Source: Hymenopus coronatus
Taxonomy: Eukaryota; Arthropoda; Insecta; Mantodea; Hymenopodidae
Assembly (NCBI GenBank): GCA_030762935.1
Contig: CM060893.1
Span: 12,692,001-12,756,000, forward strand
DNA length: 64,000 nucleotides
Direction of reading: 5' to 3'
This document shows positions 32,796 through 44,089 of this stretch, one piece after another; within the stretch, counting starts at the first letter, position 1; each line of letters begins with the position of its first letter. Position numbers and translations under genes: made by a program. Below the pieces are notes generated by a model. That model was not told where the DNA came from. It did no database searches and saw nothing but the letters and a program-made list of their open reading frames with translations.

Positions 32796-33254
32796 TAACT
32801 TGGAACAAAATAGTTTAGATCATTTTCAGAAAAGGAGGAAGGACCGTGGCAGACAACAATATTTATAGCAGGTTAACTGAGATAAATAACAAAGCTGTTA
32901 TGAATGGAATCATTCATGAGGACTGCGACTCCAAAAATGCTGTAGGTACTTCCAAATAATACTGATGTTGCATTAGTTGTGTGAAAAGTAGCAATCAAAA
33001 TGGCGACCCAACTAGTAAAGGATTCAGGCAAGCTGAGCAAATCTTCAACTGCGCAGCAATTAAATGAATAGCAATCTAAATTAACTGCTTAACTAAGGGA
33101 GACGATAGAGAACTTGAATCTGGTAATTGCTCGGTTCAAAGAGGATAACTAAATTCTAGAAAAAACACCGAGGCCAAATAACCTCAAAACAAGAAGAAAA
33201 GAACTACTTATAATGAATACATGGAAAATGGTGCATTACACAAGGAAGTATGTT
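32796..33254 (+). other. unrecognised segment with coding-like stretches
   Basis: Plus-strand pieces such as ATQLVKDSGKLSKSSTAQQL and LTEINNKAVMNGIIHEDC look protein-like but are interrupted by stops. It could be an old retroelement ORF1 or gene fragment. I do not recognise it. Confidence 0.3.
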
Positions 33255-33323
33255 GTTATATACACATGTTTAATTAAAATAAAGTGTTTAAAATATTTAC
33301 ATGACAAATAAAATGTACATTTT
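33255..33323 (+). mobile_element. HLE1 internal fragment, left of a LINE insertion
   Basis: ATATTTACATGACAAATAAA and ATGTACATTTT match the middle of HLE1; the rest continues on the other side of the LINE at 33831. Confidence 0.7.
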
Positions 33324-33820
33324 ATAGCAATATCACGCCTTAAATTCCGAAGAAAAATAGTCCTACCTACCAGGTTGCGCATCGGCCACTTGAACCTCAG
33401 CCGTGGCTATCTGATGAAGAAAACAACCAAAGATCCTTGCCGGAAATGCTCAGCTCGAGAAGCCGTATCAATATCTCACCTTATCCTCGAAGAACGACAG
33501 AAGTAACTTAAACCTCAAGAGTGATCTGTATTCCATCCTTAACACCACCGAAGTTATCAAGTTAATGGAAATATCACAAATGTTGCCTTTTATATAATGT
33601 AATGTAATTGTTATAACCAGAGTTTGATACTATTATAATTGTTTACTAATTTAGATGTACTATGTTTTACTGTTACCAAAGTTCAAATAGTTAAGTTTAT
33701 GACCACAGTTGTAATATATTTGTATTAAATTTTGTATATACATTGATCTTGTACGAATAATGTGGCCGCTGATGACCTTTGTTGTTATAAAGTGACCTTA
33801 AATAAATAAATTAAAAAAAA
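33324..33820 (+). pseudogene. 5'-truncated LINE (I/jockey-like) 3' end
   Basis: Encodes LPTRLRIGHLNLSRGYLMKK, then DPCRKCSAREAVSISHLILE before a stop. RIGH-L-HGYLM...C-C...HLL-EC is the zinc-knuckle-like end of I/R1/jockey-type ORF2. A 3' end with GCTGATGACCTTTGTTGTTA and a final A run follows. Target duplication TGTACATTTT at 33314-33323 and 33821-33830. Confidence 0.82.
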
Positions 33821-33830
33821 TGTACATTTT

Positions 33831-33887
33831 CTGGGAATATCCTGTGAAGTATACTTCATTCAGAAGACATTTTGTATAATCTCGTGT
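33831..33887 (+). mobile_element. HLE1 internal fragment, right of the LINE insertion
   Basis: CTGGGAATATCCTGTGAAGT and ACTTCATTCAGAAG continue the HLE1 order (GGGAATAGCCTCTGAAGA, then TTTATTCTGGATG). Confidence 0.7.
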
Positions 33888-34045
33888 GAGTGACCAGTTC
33901 AAACCCGTTTCTGACCGATGGTGTGCTTAAAAGCGACAGACCCGTGTCAGTAAATTTTCTGACATATAAAAGAGCTCCTGCAGAACAAAATTCCATCACA
34001 CCGGCGGCGCGATATGATCCTGGAAATTGAGCGCCATTAACAAAC
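33888..34045 (-). mobile_element. SINE-C 3' fragment
   Basis: Shares AATTCCATCACACCGGCGGC and GATATGATCCTGG with the plus copy at 41648 (inverse) and with 45895. The tRNA head is absent here. Confidence 0.6.
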
Positions 34046-34189
34046 AAATAATAGTTGTGTAACTGGTAAACGTTAAGCAACAATGAAAAGATACTCTGCA
34101 ATAAATGCTGACCTCCTCAAAACTCAACATTTATTTCAAATAACGTTTTGGGGGCATACGCATTTCTGAGAAATCCATTAATAAAGGTT

Positions 34190-34478
34190 CAAATTGTTAA
34201 ATACTTTCTCATTCTTTTAAAATCGTGTGATATTCCATTGTTTTTCTCGATGTCATGGAAAGACCAGTAGGTAGGTATATAGCGCTCAGTTCTTAAACAT
34301 TTGACTATCGGTGTTTCCTTTGTATATGAAATGAAATGTGTCATGTAGCTATTTCGGCAAAGTTTGTCTTGATTAAAATGAAGTACACGGAACAAAAGCT
34401 TTCATACGAATACCTCATGTATGTAGGTACACACTAATAAATGATAAAGGCTAGAGAAAGTAATATTAATGCAACACA
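34190..34478 (+). mobile_element. HLE1, degenerate 3' half
   Basis: TTCCATTGTTTTTCTCGATG, TTGACTATCGGTGTTTCCTT, CTTGATTAAAATGAAGTACA and CTAGAGAAAGTAATATTAAT with ACACATTTTT follow HLE1 order. Its T-run is shared with the next head. Confidence 0.55.
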
Positions 34479-34623
34479 TTTTTACTTTCTCTGCACGTAC
34501 TATTTACAAAGTGTGGATACATATGGAGAAGAGTGTAGGCATTGCACTCAAAAATTCGATACCGGGATTTGATCCTAAATGCATGTTATGGGACCCTCTA
34601 AAAAAATCATATTTAGAAACATG

Positions 34624-34681
<58 letters not shown>

Positions 34682-35308
34682 CAGCATAACTCAAAAACGA
34701 AAAGTCCGTTAAATACCAAACTTCTAAGGATGCGACACGAAGATGTTCAAGAAAATTCCCCCAACTATCCTTTACATGGAAAAGTTTTAGAACAATTTGG
34801 ATTTCTCAAAACTGACTGCAATTTAAGATACTTATATGACAAATAAAACGTATATCTTGAATTCTCTGGGAATAGCCTCTGAAGACCTCTTTAATCTGGG
34901 TGAATTTTGCATAACTGGTAAACGGTGAGATAGACAAAAACTTATTACATAAAAATTGTTGATCTGCTTAAAGCACACAGTTGATGTCTCACGTTTTTTC
35001 GTGGAGTTGGCCGTTTTCGAGATATTCCTTATTGTTGGTTTCAGTTTTAAAACAACTTTTCTCAACTCAAACGGGAGCTTGTCAACTACTGACCACGCAA
35101 AGAAACGGATTTCAATCCCATAGCAACCGCATTTTAAAACATTTCACTGTTTGTGTATTCCATAACTTCCTTCTACTTAAGGAAATCTGAGTAATAAGAC
35201 CGTTTCTGCTAATGTGTATCTCAATTATCATGAAGTAAGGAGAAGAATAAGCTTTTTAACAATAATTTTTACAGATATGTAGAGAAAGTCACGTGAATGG
35301 AACACAAT
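34479..35308 (+). mobile_element. HLE1 copy, nearly complete, long TG tract
   Basis: Head TACTTTCTCTGCACGTACTA; pure (TG)n of about 27 units at 34625-34679. Some middle sequence is deleted. Tail GTCACGTGAATGGAACACAA runs into the TG tract of the next copy, whose head is missing. Confidence 0.85.
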
Positions 35309-36036
35309 GTCCGTGTGTGTCTATGTGTGTGTGTGTCTGTGGTCAGCATAGCTCAAAAACGAACAAACTGTAAAATACCTAACTTGGCATTTAAGTTTGA
35401 AATCTTCCAAGGATGCGACATGATTTTCAAAAAAATCCCCCACCCCTAACTACCCTTTCCGTGGAACTTTTTTCGAAAATTTTGATTTTCTCAAAAATGG
35501 CTCTAAGATTTTGATTAAAACATCGTATATATATAAAAGACATTTACCTGATAAATAAAATGTATACCTTGAATTTTCTGATAACGTCTGAAGACTACTC
35601 TGGATGATTTTTACGGAATTTTGCATAGCAGATAAACCGTAAGAAATGGACAAAAACTTACAACCCAAAAACTATAGAGCACGTTAAAACACGCAATTTG
35701 TGCTATATAATTTTTTTCGTGGAGTTGGTAGTTTTTGAGATATTCCTTATTTTTGGTTTCAACTTTAAAAATCATACATTTCTCATACAGGAATTTATCA
35801 ACTCGTGTCCATACAAACAAAGGAACTTCAGTCACATAGCAACCAGCTTTAGACTAATACTTTAACCTATGGTACTCCCTCATTTCGCTTCTACTTACAA
35901 GGAAGCAAGTAATAAGACCATTTCTACTAATTTTTTCTTGATTAGCATGAAGTAAATAGAAGATTAAGCTTTTTAACAATAATTTGTTACAGATATGTAG
36001 AGAAAGTCATGTGAATGGAACACATCAGATTTTTTT
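35309..36036 (+). mobile_element. HLE1 copy, head missing
   Basis: Starts in the TG tract (TGTCCGTGTGTGTCTATGTG), continues through all later blocks to CATGTGAATGGAACACATCA and GATTTTTTT. Confidence 0.87.
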
Positions 36037-36383
36037 ATTTTACTTTATCTACCTTTTACCCACAGTAAGTAGGTATAGAAAGTATTGCATCCCACCCATA
36101 AGGTACCCTGAAAACATAATGCATTTTCTGAGAAATAAGGCTGTAAACAACTGAATGCCTGTTAAGTTAGAAGTCACGTGTTTTTAATCTTCGACCACGA
36201 CAACCTAGTCGGGAAGACACGTTCTGCTTGTTTGATGACGTCGACCAACTTTCTCCTCTTTGGTCCTGTAGCAATTTAATAACATAAAAGTTGTACCGTT
36301 TTCACGTTAGTGAATCACTGATTATTTGATATACCTACCTACCTATTTCGTGAAAGATTTAGGAAAGATACAAACGATAGGAG

Positions 36384-36466
36384 GCGGCGCCGTGGCTCAG
36401 TGGTTAGACCGTTGCCTCCCATATAGGCGAGCGTCTGGGCGGGTTTTCTCCGGGTCCTTCAACTAC
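36384..36466 (+). mobile_element. SINE-D fragment
   Basis: GCGCCGTGGCTCAGTGGTTA (A-box), then GGGCGGGTTTTCTCCGGGT, the latter shared with the copy at 49072. The B-box section is deleted. Confidence 0.6.
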
Positions 36467-36631
36467 TTATATTACAATTTTATATCTTAAAAAGTTATTC
36501 TCTTTTAAAATTAGAAACACTACATATTTTCATAATTAAATAAAAATAATTTATATCCCCTGAATTAAATTCATTTATTAAAAAAAACAGATATCCTTAA
36601 AAACGATGAGCATTTCATTACCAATAAATTA

Positions 36632-37481
36632 TTTTTACTTTATCTATACGTACTTGCTATATACATATGTATAGATAAGGTATTGCACTCCACCCAAAAA
36701 TTCATTACCGAGATTTCACCGTAAATATATGTTTTGAGGTCCCCTGTATAAAAAAAGCATTTTTAGGAAAAGGTCCGTGTGTCTGTGAACACGATAACTC
36801 AAAAACGGTAAAATACCAAACTTGGTATTTAAGTTTAGTATCTTGCAGGGATACGACATGAATATTTCGAGAAAAATCCCCCACCCCTAACTACCCTTTA
36901 CATGGAACTTTTTTTTTCGAACATTTTGATTTTCTCAAAAATAGCTCTAATGGTTTTGATTAAAATGTCGTATATTAAAGATAAAATGTATATCTTGAAT
37001 TTTCTCGGAATAGCCTCTGAAGAGTACTTTATTCTGAATGAATTTTACGGAATTTTGCATAACTGCTAAACCGTAAGAGATGGACAAAAACTTGCCACAC
37101 AAAAAATGTAGAGCACGTTAAAACATGCAATTTATGTTATATGCATTTTTTTTTTTTTTTTTTGTGGAGTTGATCGTTTTTGTGATATTCCTTGTTTTTG
37201 GTTTCAGCTTAGAAAAACATAGTTTTCTTATACAGGAAGTTGTCAACTCCTATCCATAAAAACAAAGGAACTTCAGTCACACAGCAAGCAGCTTTTGACT
37301 ATCACTTTAACCTATGATGCTCCCTTATTTCGCTTCTACTTACAAGGAAGTAAACAATAAGACTATTTCTGCTAATTTTTTGTCTCGATTAACATGAAGT
37401 AAATAGAAGCATAAGCTTTTTAAAAATAATTTATTGCAGAGATGTAGAGAAAGTCATGTGAATGGAACACATCAGATTTTT
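36632..37481 (+). mobile_element. HLE1 copy, complete
   Basis: Head ACTTTATCTATACGTACTTG with TATACATATGTATAGATAAG, short TG tract, all later blocks, tail CATGTGAATGGAACACATCA then GATTTTT. The GATATTTACCTGACAAA block is partly deleted. Confidence 0.88.
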
Positions 37482-38079
37482 AATATTTATGACTCATTTT
37501 GTCTCCATCATTATATTTCCAATTATTAATTTCGCTGACATTTCATATCATCCACTTCCTCATGTTCATGCCTGGCTTCGGTCCGACCCTCGTAACAGTT
37601 TCTCCATTCTGTGGTTTCGTGCCGTTGGCTCCCCGACAGACTTCTGACCCCTAGGCATCCGCTTGTAAGTCCTAGGAGTGCCAGTCCTACATTACGAAAC
37701 GAGACAAATGATAGGTATCCGTTCTTTTTAAGAGGCTATAAACACAAACTTTCAACAGGCCACCTTCTTTGTTGTATTCCTGATGCAAAAATTAGAGAAG
37801 GTCAAGACGACATAGGTGCTCTTCTTTCTTAGAAACAATGCTTCATGCTATAAACGCGGACACGCCATATTGCATCTGCAGTCAAAGTAACCGTCCTGAA
37901 TTTGAATGTTATTCACTTCTTTCGAGCAGCATATCGTTTGAAGTCTTCCTAAATTTTGCAGTAACTATGTTAATAATATTCAACATGAGCTGTTATAAAT
38001 GCTCAATACTGCCAATCCCCATACCAGCAACGAAACATTTTAACTCGGTACATAATCTATAATTACAATCAAATTACTA
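37482..38079. other. unrecognised sequence, moderately GC-rich in part
   Basis: 37560-37700 (GGCTTCGGTCCGACCCTCGT and after) has more CpG than the surroundings. Frames of 61-74 codons overlap here without recognisable domains. Confidence 0.35.
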
Positions 38080-38625
38080 TGTATGTATGAATTTATTCTC
38101 TGCAGTTGGGTACTGCCCGGTGGCAGAGATAAATGTACAAAATTCACCTACAATAATAATCTTAAGTTAAACTAAAACTAGTAATACAACTAACATATTA
38201 CATATACATGCTTTTTTTAAATGCTTAACTACTTATTATTCAGTATAGTAATACTTATGTCAATTACCAGCATGTTTATAAACAGTTATTTTGAAGCCTC
38301 AACATTAATACTATACATTAATAATAATATACACTAATACAGTTTTTGAAATCCTTAATTACTTCACAATATTTACTCAAATTAACTAACATTTATTCTC
38401 TTTAAATTATCCCTACATTTCTTTGAGGTTAGAGGGCAGCACTCAGAGGCTGCTACAGGCAATTCATTCCATTCTTCAATGGTCCTATTAACAAAAGAAA
38501 GTTTTCCTACGTCGGTTCTATACCTTCTACCCTTAATTTTATACAAATGATCGTTTCGTCCGTAGTATGCTAGGTTTTCTAACTTCTTTCTAACGTCCAC
38601 CCAATGTCAGTTGCAAATTATAAAT
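38080..38625 (-). pseudogene. LINE 3' end, another clade
   Basis: Minus strand 38600-38382 reads MDVRKKLENLAYYGRNDHLY, KIKGRRYRTDVGKLSFVNRT and IEEWNELP, the usual end of insect reverse transcriptase ORFs (RTD-GK-SFVNRTI--WN-LP). The 3' noncoding side extends to about 38080. Upstream coding sequence is missing. Confidence 0.7.
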
Positions 38626-38715
38626 ACCAGTTGAGTAATTTCTGTTATACTGGACACAATTTTCTCTCGTCATATAATTTTCAACATACGCCGGTATAGA
38701 ATTTGATTTCATCAT

Positions 38716-38940
38716 ATGTACAGAATAAATACAACAAAAGTTCTTGCATTATTAAAAGGTTTTGACATAAACATCATAGAAGTTCAAGTTGTAGCGTTAT
38801 TATCCTTGTCAAATGACTTAGTTCTGGGACTTGGCAGCACAGTTTTGCACCTTCTATTGGCAATACGTGAACACAAAGCGAATCTAAGAACAATGTTACG
38901 AGCTGCAGCTTTTATTAAATACTTAATTGATAACTAAGCT
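38716..38940 (+). other. 73-codon open frame, unknown
   Basis: Begins MYRINTTKVLALLKGFDINI and ends AAAFIKYLIDN. It is hydrophobic and helical in character, without a splice context or known motif. It could be chance. Listed because its composition is more protein-like than neighbouring frames. Confidence 0.2.
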
Positions 38941-38982
38941 TGTCAGGTTCATGTGAGGAATATCCATTTGCAGTACTGCAAT

Positions 38983-39140
38983 AGCTAATAAGCAAAACAA
39001 GAACTCCATTTTGTTTTAGTTTAGTAATATCTCAGGCAGCTTTTTACTCTAAGGTGACTGCAAAAGCTAATAAGCAAAACAAGAACTCCATTTTGTTTTA
39101 GTTTAGTAATATCTCAGGCAGCTTTTTACTCTAAGGTGAC
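38983..39140. repeat. tandem duplication, 82-base period
   Basis: Two copies of a 76-base segment beginning AGCTAATAAGCAAAACAAGA and ending TCTAAGGTGAC, starting at 38983 and 39065, separated by TGCAAA. They appear identical, so the duplication is recent. Confidence 0.95.
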
Positions 39141-39175
39141 AACTACTGAACTACTGTTTTTGTTAGCACTAAGTT

Positions 39176-39358
39176 TTTATTTTTTTACTTTCTCTGCACA
39201 CAGTAAGAATGTATATAGTGTATAGAGTAGGTATTGTAATGCACTCAAAATTCGATACCGAGATTTCGCCGGAAATACATGGTTTGGGTCCCCCTGAATA
39301 AAAAAAAAAATTAAAAAAATTGGTAAAAGGTCCGTATGTGTGTTTGTGTGTCTTGCAG
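39176..39358 (+). mobile_element. HLE1 head fragment
   Basis: ACTTTCTCTGCACACAGTAA, TTCGATACCGAGATTTCGCC and a short TG tract, then it stops. Confidence 0.78.
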
Positions 39359-39508
39359 AAATGTAGCACTTAGTTATTTTATTGTTGCGTCATTCTTTAT
39401 CATTCTTGCACCACGTTAGGACTCCAATATGTCGCCGTTCTTTTGTCTACTTTGGAGTCGGTCTGGATTAGCACCAGTGAAGTACTTTATAAACAGGCGT
39501 GTACATAC

Positions 39509-39571
39509 CTCTTGAAAGTTCTTTGATGCGCCGGCTGTGCTCGTCCACGTAGAACACAAGTTTGGCTCTCA
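39509..39571 (-). CDS. possible small internal exon of an unknown gene
   Basis: On the minus strand a pyrimidine tract and CCCCTCAG precede a 63-base segment followed by GTATGTAC. The segment is open in the frame RAKLVFYVDEHSRRIKELSR, with one base borrowed before and one left over after, so it is a symmetric phase-1 exon. The peptide is well formed and hydrophilic. I do not recognise it. The sequence to its right (39700-40250) is CpG-rich, which fits a promoter or first exon for a minus-strand gene, but no first exon could be fixed. The long ATG frame over the same bases is in another frame. Confidence 0.4.
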
Positions 39572-39699
39572 CTGAGGGGCAGAAAGAATGACTGGGGTAT
39601 GTGACATGGGGTAGAAGTATACTTCACTTTAGATTTCACTGAATTAATGCTTTTATTCAGCTTTGTTACTTGTTGAGGAATAATCCTACGAGCGACTCC

Positions 39700-40260
39700 C
39701 GACATAATTCTTGAAGAACAGCTATTTTCTTCTGCTTACTGTGTTCTTGTTTTCGACGGTCATCGGTAATTACTGCGTACTTCCCTAATACGCGACAACT
39801 CAACTCGTGCAATAGCTACAATGTTTCGCGTAATAATATCACTACTCGGGCACTAACACTACCGCATTCACGTACGTACAATATATAGCCTATAGCGTAC
39901 CGCGTACACATCACGCGTGTAACAAGAGAAGCACAAGAAGCAACCTGATTTCTTGTAAGCGCATCGCTTATATACCTAAACTATCCAATCTTGAATTTCC
40001 TTCCTGATTGTTTGAAAAGAAGCGTGATTAATTTTGTAAGGTCTTTGTATTAAACTCACGTGACCGCTCTTTATAATGGAAAAGTCCCGAGCTGCTAACT
40101 TTTAGGGAAGAGACCTTTCTCTAAAAATACCCTGTTACTTACGTCTCTAATGCGCTAAAATCTACAATTATGTCTCTAATCGCTGTTACAAAGGCCTTTA
40201 TGCTGCAGTATTAACAAAGAAAGTAACCTTGGCGTGCACAATAGCAACTTCTTACCCTAA
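39700..40260 (-). promoter_or_regulatory. CpG-rich stretch, possible promoter or 5' end
   Basis: Free of the window's repeats and unusually rich in CpG (for example TAGCGTACCGCGTACACATC and CACGCGTGTAAC at 39890-39920). Two donor-like sites on the minus strand (ACA-GTAAGC near 39738, CAA-GTAACA near 39669) could end a first exon. The strand is inferred only from the possible exon at 39509-39571. Confidence 0.3.
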
Positions 40261-40761
40261 GGTTTTGTGTTCTGCTGTCTGTTCAGTCTTGGCTGCTGAA
40301 GCAGATATATTTCTTATATTAAACCTGTGTAACTTATTAATTAAACTAATAAAATATAAAGCGTACTAATATACTGTAATTTAGATGTACAGAAGCTTAA
40401 ATTAGGTGTACTAAAGCGTATTTCCATCTTTAACTGTAATGCTTTTCAGCGGTGTAAGAGTTATCGAAATCGATTGGGTGAATTTTGAGGTTATCCTAAT
40501 GAATTCACACAAACGTTCTCCCTATATATCATCAGTATAGATTAAACTAACCTTAATAGTGACTGGAAATGATAAGCATTTGCAAAATTTCAAGTCATCT
40601 TTAAGTTGGGATATCTCAAAGTTTGAGGTGATTAGAAGCTTTACTGTAATCGTATTTGCGTGAATTAGACGAGGTTATATGTGCCTAAGAGGATATTATG
40701 TGCAATCTTATCAAACAGCGTGACGTATTTCCTCGTTAGAGGCTTACTTAGCTGTTTTACT
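40261..40761. other. repeat-free sequence, nothing recognised
   Basis: No coding or repeat signal beyond a 92-codon frame that runs into HLE1. Confidence 0.4.
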
Positions 40762-41618
40762 ATTTTTACTTTCTCTACAGCTACTATGTACATAGGGTAT
40801 AGAGAAGGTATTGCACTCCACCAAAAAATTCGACACCGAGATTTTACCGGAAATATGTGTTTTAGGGTACCCTGTATCCAAAAAAAGCATTTTCACAAAA
40901 AGGTCCGTGTGTGTCCGTGTGTCTGTGAACACGATAACACAAAAAAGGAAAGTCGGTAAAACACCAAACTTGGTATTTAAGTTTAGTATCTTCCAGGGAT
41001 GCAACACGAAGATTTTGAGAAAAATCCCCCACCCAAACTACCCTTTACATGGAAATGTTTTCGAAAATTTTGATTTTCTTAAAAATAGCTGCAACGATTT
41101 TGATTAAAATATCGTATATTAAAGATATTTACCTGACAAATAATATGTATATCTTGAATTTTCTGAGAATAGCCTCTGAAGATTACTTTATTCTGGATTA
41201 ATTTTACGAAATTTTGCATAACTGCTAAATCGTAAGAGATGGACAAAAACCTACCACACAAAAAACGTAGAGCACGTTAAGGCACACAATTTATGTTATA
41301 TATATTTTTTCGTGGAGTTGATCGTTTTTAAGATATTTCTTGTTTTTGGTTACAGCTTTGAAAATCATACATAATTTGTCAACTCCTGTCCATACAAACA
41401 AAGAAACTTCAGTAACATAGCAACCAGCTTTTAACTATCACTTTAACCTATGGTACTCCCTTATTTCGCTTCTACTTACAAGGAAGCAAGTAATAAGACT
41501 ATTTCTGCTAATTTTTTGTCGATTAGCACGAAGTAAATAGAAACATAAGCTTTTTAACAATAATTAGTTGCAGAGATGTAGAGAAAGTCATGTGAATGGA
41601 GCACATCAGATGTTTTTG
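40762..41618 (+). mobile_element. HLE1 copy, complete
   Basis: Head ACTTTCTCTACAGCTACTAT and GTACATAGGGTATAGAGAAG, short TG tract, tail TCATGTGAATGGAGCACATC then AGATGTTTTT. Confidence 0.89.
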
Positions 41619-41647
41619 GATAGGTACACTAACTTTTGATGCCTATA

Positions 41648-41930
41648 TTGTCCTCCGTGGTCTAGGGCTAACATGGGCCTCTGGTTCTCAAGGTCGTGGG
41701 TTCAAACTTGGCGGCGGGTGAAAGAAAATGTGGTTTCAGTACACGGATTAAAACACTGATGCTTTTGTCATCTAAGTGATGGGAGTAAATTAATTTTTTT
41801 TAACGATGCTATCAATTACCAGGATCATGTCAGCACCGCCGGTGTGAGGGAATTTTGTCCGCAGGAGTTCTTTAACATGCCAGTAAATCTACTTAAGCAC
41901 GCTTAAAATCATTGGTAAAGCTATACGATG
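41648..41930 (+). mobile_element. SINE-C copy, tRNA-headed
   Basis: GTCCTCCGTGGTCTAGGGCT and GGTCGTGGGTTCAAACTTGG make a tRNA-like head close to that of SINE-A, but the body differs: CCAGGATCATGTCAGCACCG and GTGAGGGAATTTTGTCCGC. Body pieces recur at 33888 and 45895. Confidence 0.68.
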
Positions 41931-42253
41931 TTTGTAGCACACACGCGTACGGACAGACGCACACACAACGATCTTAAGAAGCAATTTAAGGGACTTCTAC
42001 TGGCGATTCATATTTGAAAGTGTTGAAGTGTTGTTCAGATGTAAAAGTCGCTAGATTGCCGAAGTTTTGACTTGTTGGGATCATTGTGGTTTAGCTTCAT
42101 AGATCCTTCCACCTTGGGCTATGCTTTGCCGCTTAGGGCCCTAATCTTTATAACAAACCAGTAACTTACAAAGCGTATATAATGATAGAATAGCAAAAGT
42201 AAATACATATTGAAGTAATGCCAAGTGGTGTAACCATCATGTAGTAATAATAA

Positions 42254-42540
42254 CTCCATGGTACGACAGCTCACAGGGAACCTTGGCCTACCGCCCGACC
42301 GCTGCGTCCCCCATCTCGGTGCAGTATTGGAGGGTGAGACGTGGTCAGTGCCTCGAGTCCCCCGGCCGGTTAATGCGGTCCTCATGACCTGGAGCCGCTA
42401 CTTCTCCATCAAGTAGCTCCTCAATTGGCTCCCCAGGGACCTCACGAGGCTGAGTGCACCCCGGGCCAGGTCGGGGGATTGAACCCAGGTCTCCCGCTTA
42501 GTAAGCAACTGCGCTAACACCGCGCTAAGGAGACGAACAC
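42254..42540 (-). mobile_element. SINE-B copy, complete
   Basis: Target duplication GTAGTAATAATAA at 42241-42253 and 42541-42553. Head on the minus strand TCTCCTTAGCGCGGTGTTAG; body as in the other copies. Confidence 0.9.
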
Positions 42541-42564
42541 GTAGTAATAATAAACTGATAATAA

Positions 42565-42579
42565 ACTATGCTGTCCACA

Positions 42580-42614
<35 letters not shown>

Positions 42615-42619
42615 TTTTT
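42565..42619 (-). mobile_element. HLE1 microsatellite fragment
   Basis: CTATGCTGTCCACAGACACA followed by (CA)n and a T-run; only the tract and its inner flank remain, next to the tail of the following copy. Confidence 0.6.
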
Positions 42620-42940
42620 AAAAATCTGATGTGTTCCATTCTCATGACTTTCTCTACAGCTCTGTAACAAATTATTTTTTAGAAACTTATTCTTCTATAT
42701 ACATCATAGTAATCGAGATAAACATTAGCAGAAATTGACTTATTACTTGCTTCCTTGTAAGTAGAAGGGAAATAAGGGAATACTAGGCTAAAGCGATAGT
42801 AAAATCTTTTAAAAGCTGGTTACCATGTGGTTCAAACCCGTGCATGGCCAGAAGCTTACAAATTTCCACATGAGAAACATTTAAGTATTTTAAAACAGAA
42901 ACCAATAACAAGGAATATCATGGTTAACTACACGAAAAAA
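42620..42940 (-). mobile_element. HLE1 3' fragment
   Basis: Inverted tail CTGATGTGTTCCATTCTCAT through AACCAATAACAAGGAATATC and GGTTAACTACACGA, then interrupted by the tail of the next copy. Confidence 0.83.
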
Positions 42941-42943
42941 TCT

Positions 42944-43827
42944 GATGTGTACCATTCACATGACTTTCTCTATATCTCTGCAACAAATTATTCTTAAAAG
43001 CTTATACTTCTATTTACTTCATGCTAATCAGTAAAAAAATAGCAGAAATAGCCATATTACGCGCTTCCTTATAAGTAGGAGCGAAATAAGGGAGTACCAT
43101 AGGTTAAAGTGATAATCAAAAGCCGGTTGCTACGTCACCGAAGTTCCTTTGTTTGTATGGACAGCAGTTGACAAATTGCTATATGAGAAAAGTATAAGTT
43201 TTTCATAGCAGAAACCAAAAATAAGGAAAGTCTCAAAAACGACGAACTCCACGAAAAAAATGTATATAACATAAATTCTGTGTTTTAACGTGTTCTACAT
43301 TTTTTGTGTGTTAAGTTTTTGTCCATCTCTTACGGTTTAGCAGTTATTCAAAATTCAGTAAAATTCATCCAGAATAAAGTACTCTTGAGAGGCTATTCCC
43401 AGAACATTCAAGATATACATTTTATTGGTCAGGTAAATATTTGTAATATACATTTTAATCAAAATCGTTAAGCCATTTTTTAGAAAATAAAAATTTTCGA
43501 AAAACTTTCCATGTGAAGGGTAGTTGGGGGTGGAGGGATTTTCTTGAAAATTTTCGTGTCGCATTCTTGGAAGTTACTGAACTTAAATACCAAGTTTGGT
43601 ATTTAACGGTCTTTTCGTTTTTGAGCTATGCTGCCCACAGACACACACACACACCATACACACAGGCACAAACACACACGGAACATTTTTCTAAAAATGC
43701 TTTTTTTTTTATTCAGGTGGTCTCAAAACATGTATTTCTGGTGAAATCGCGGTATAGAATTTTTTGGGTGGAGTGCAATACCTTCTCTATACACTATGTA
43801 CATAGTACGTATAGAGAAAGTAAAAAC
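42944..43827 (-). mobile_element. HLE1 copy, complete
   Basis: Inverted tail CTGATGTGTACCATTCACAT, all blocks, CA-rich tract at 43638-43680, head with TATACACTATGTACATAGTA. It is joined tail-first to the preceding fragment, so this is another tandem junction. Confidence 0.9.
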
Positions 43828-44089
43828 GTATTCTTCTAACTAAATTACACTCCGTGACGCAAGAGCGGAGGTCGGTCCAAGGACTGCCGTGAGTCCCCTA
43901 CATCCCCACCTCCGACCATCATCGGCGTCATGAGTGGGGGACAACAGATTAGCGCTCAGAATTCCATCCGAACGGTAAATACGGTCAGTCCATTTCTTCA
44001 CGTTAATCCAAAAAACGTTTGCACAAATACTTTTATTGGATATGTCTGTAAATAGAAAGCAATAAGGGCAAAGCACTGGGCAAAAGGGG
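43828..44089. other. GC-rich unknown sequence
   Basis: CGTGACGCAAGAGCGGAGGT and CATCGGCGTCATGAGTGGGG contrast with the AT-rich flanks. No frame or known repeat; possibly a further SINE body. Confidence 0.35.

Noticed and set aside
39487..39705. 72-codon ATG frame on the minus strand as a gene
   Set aside because: Its second half runs out of frame with the better-formed exon peptide and crosses both splice signals.
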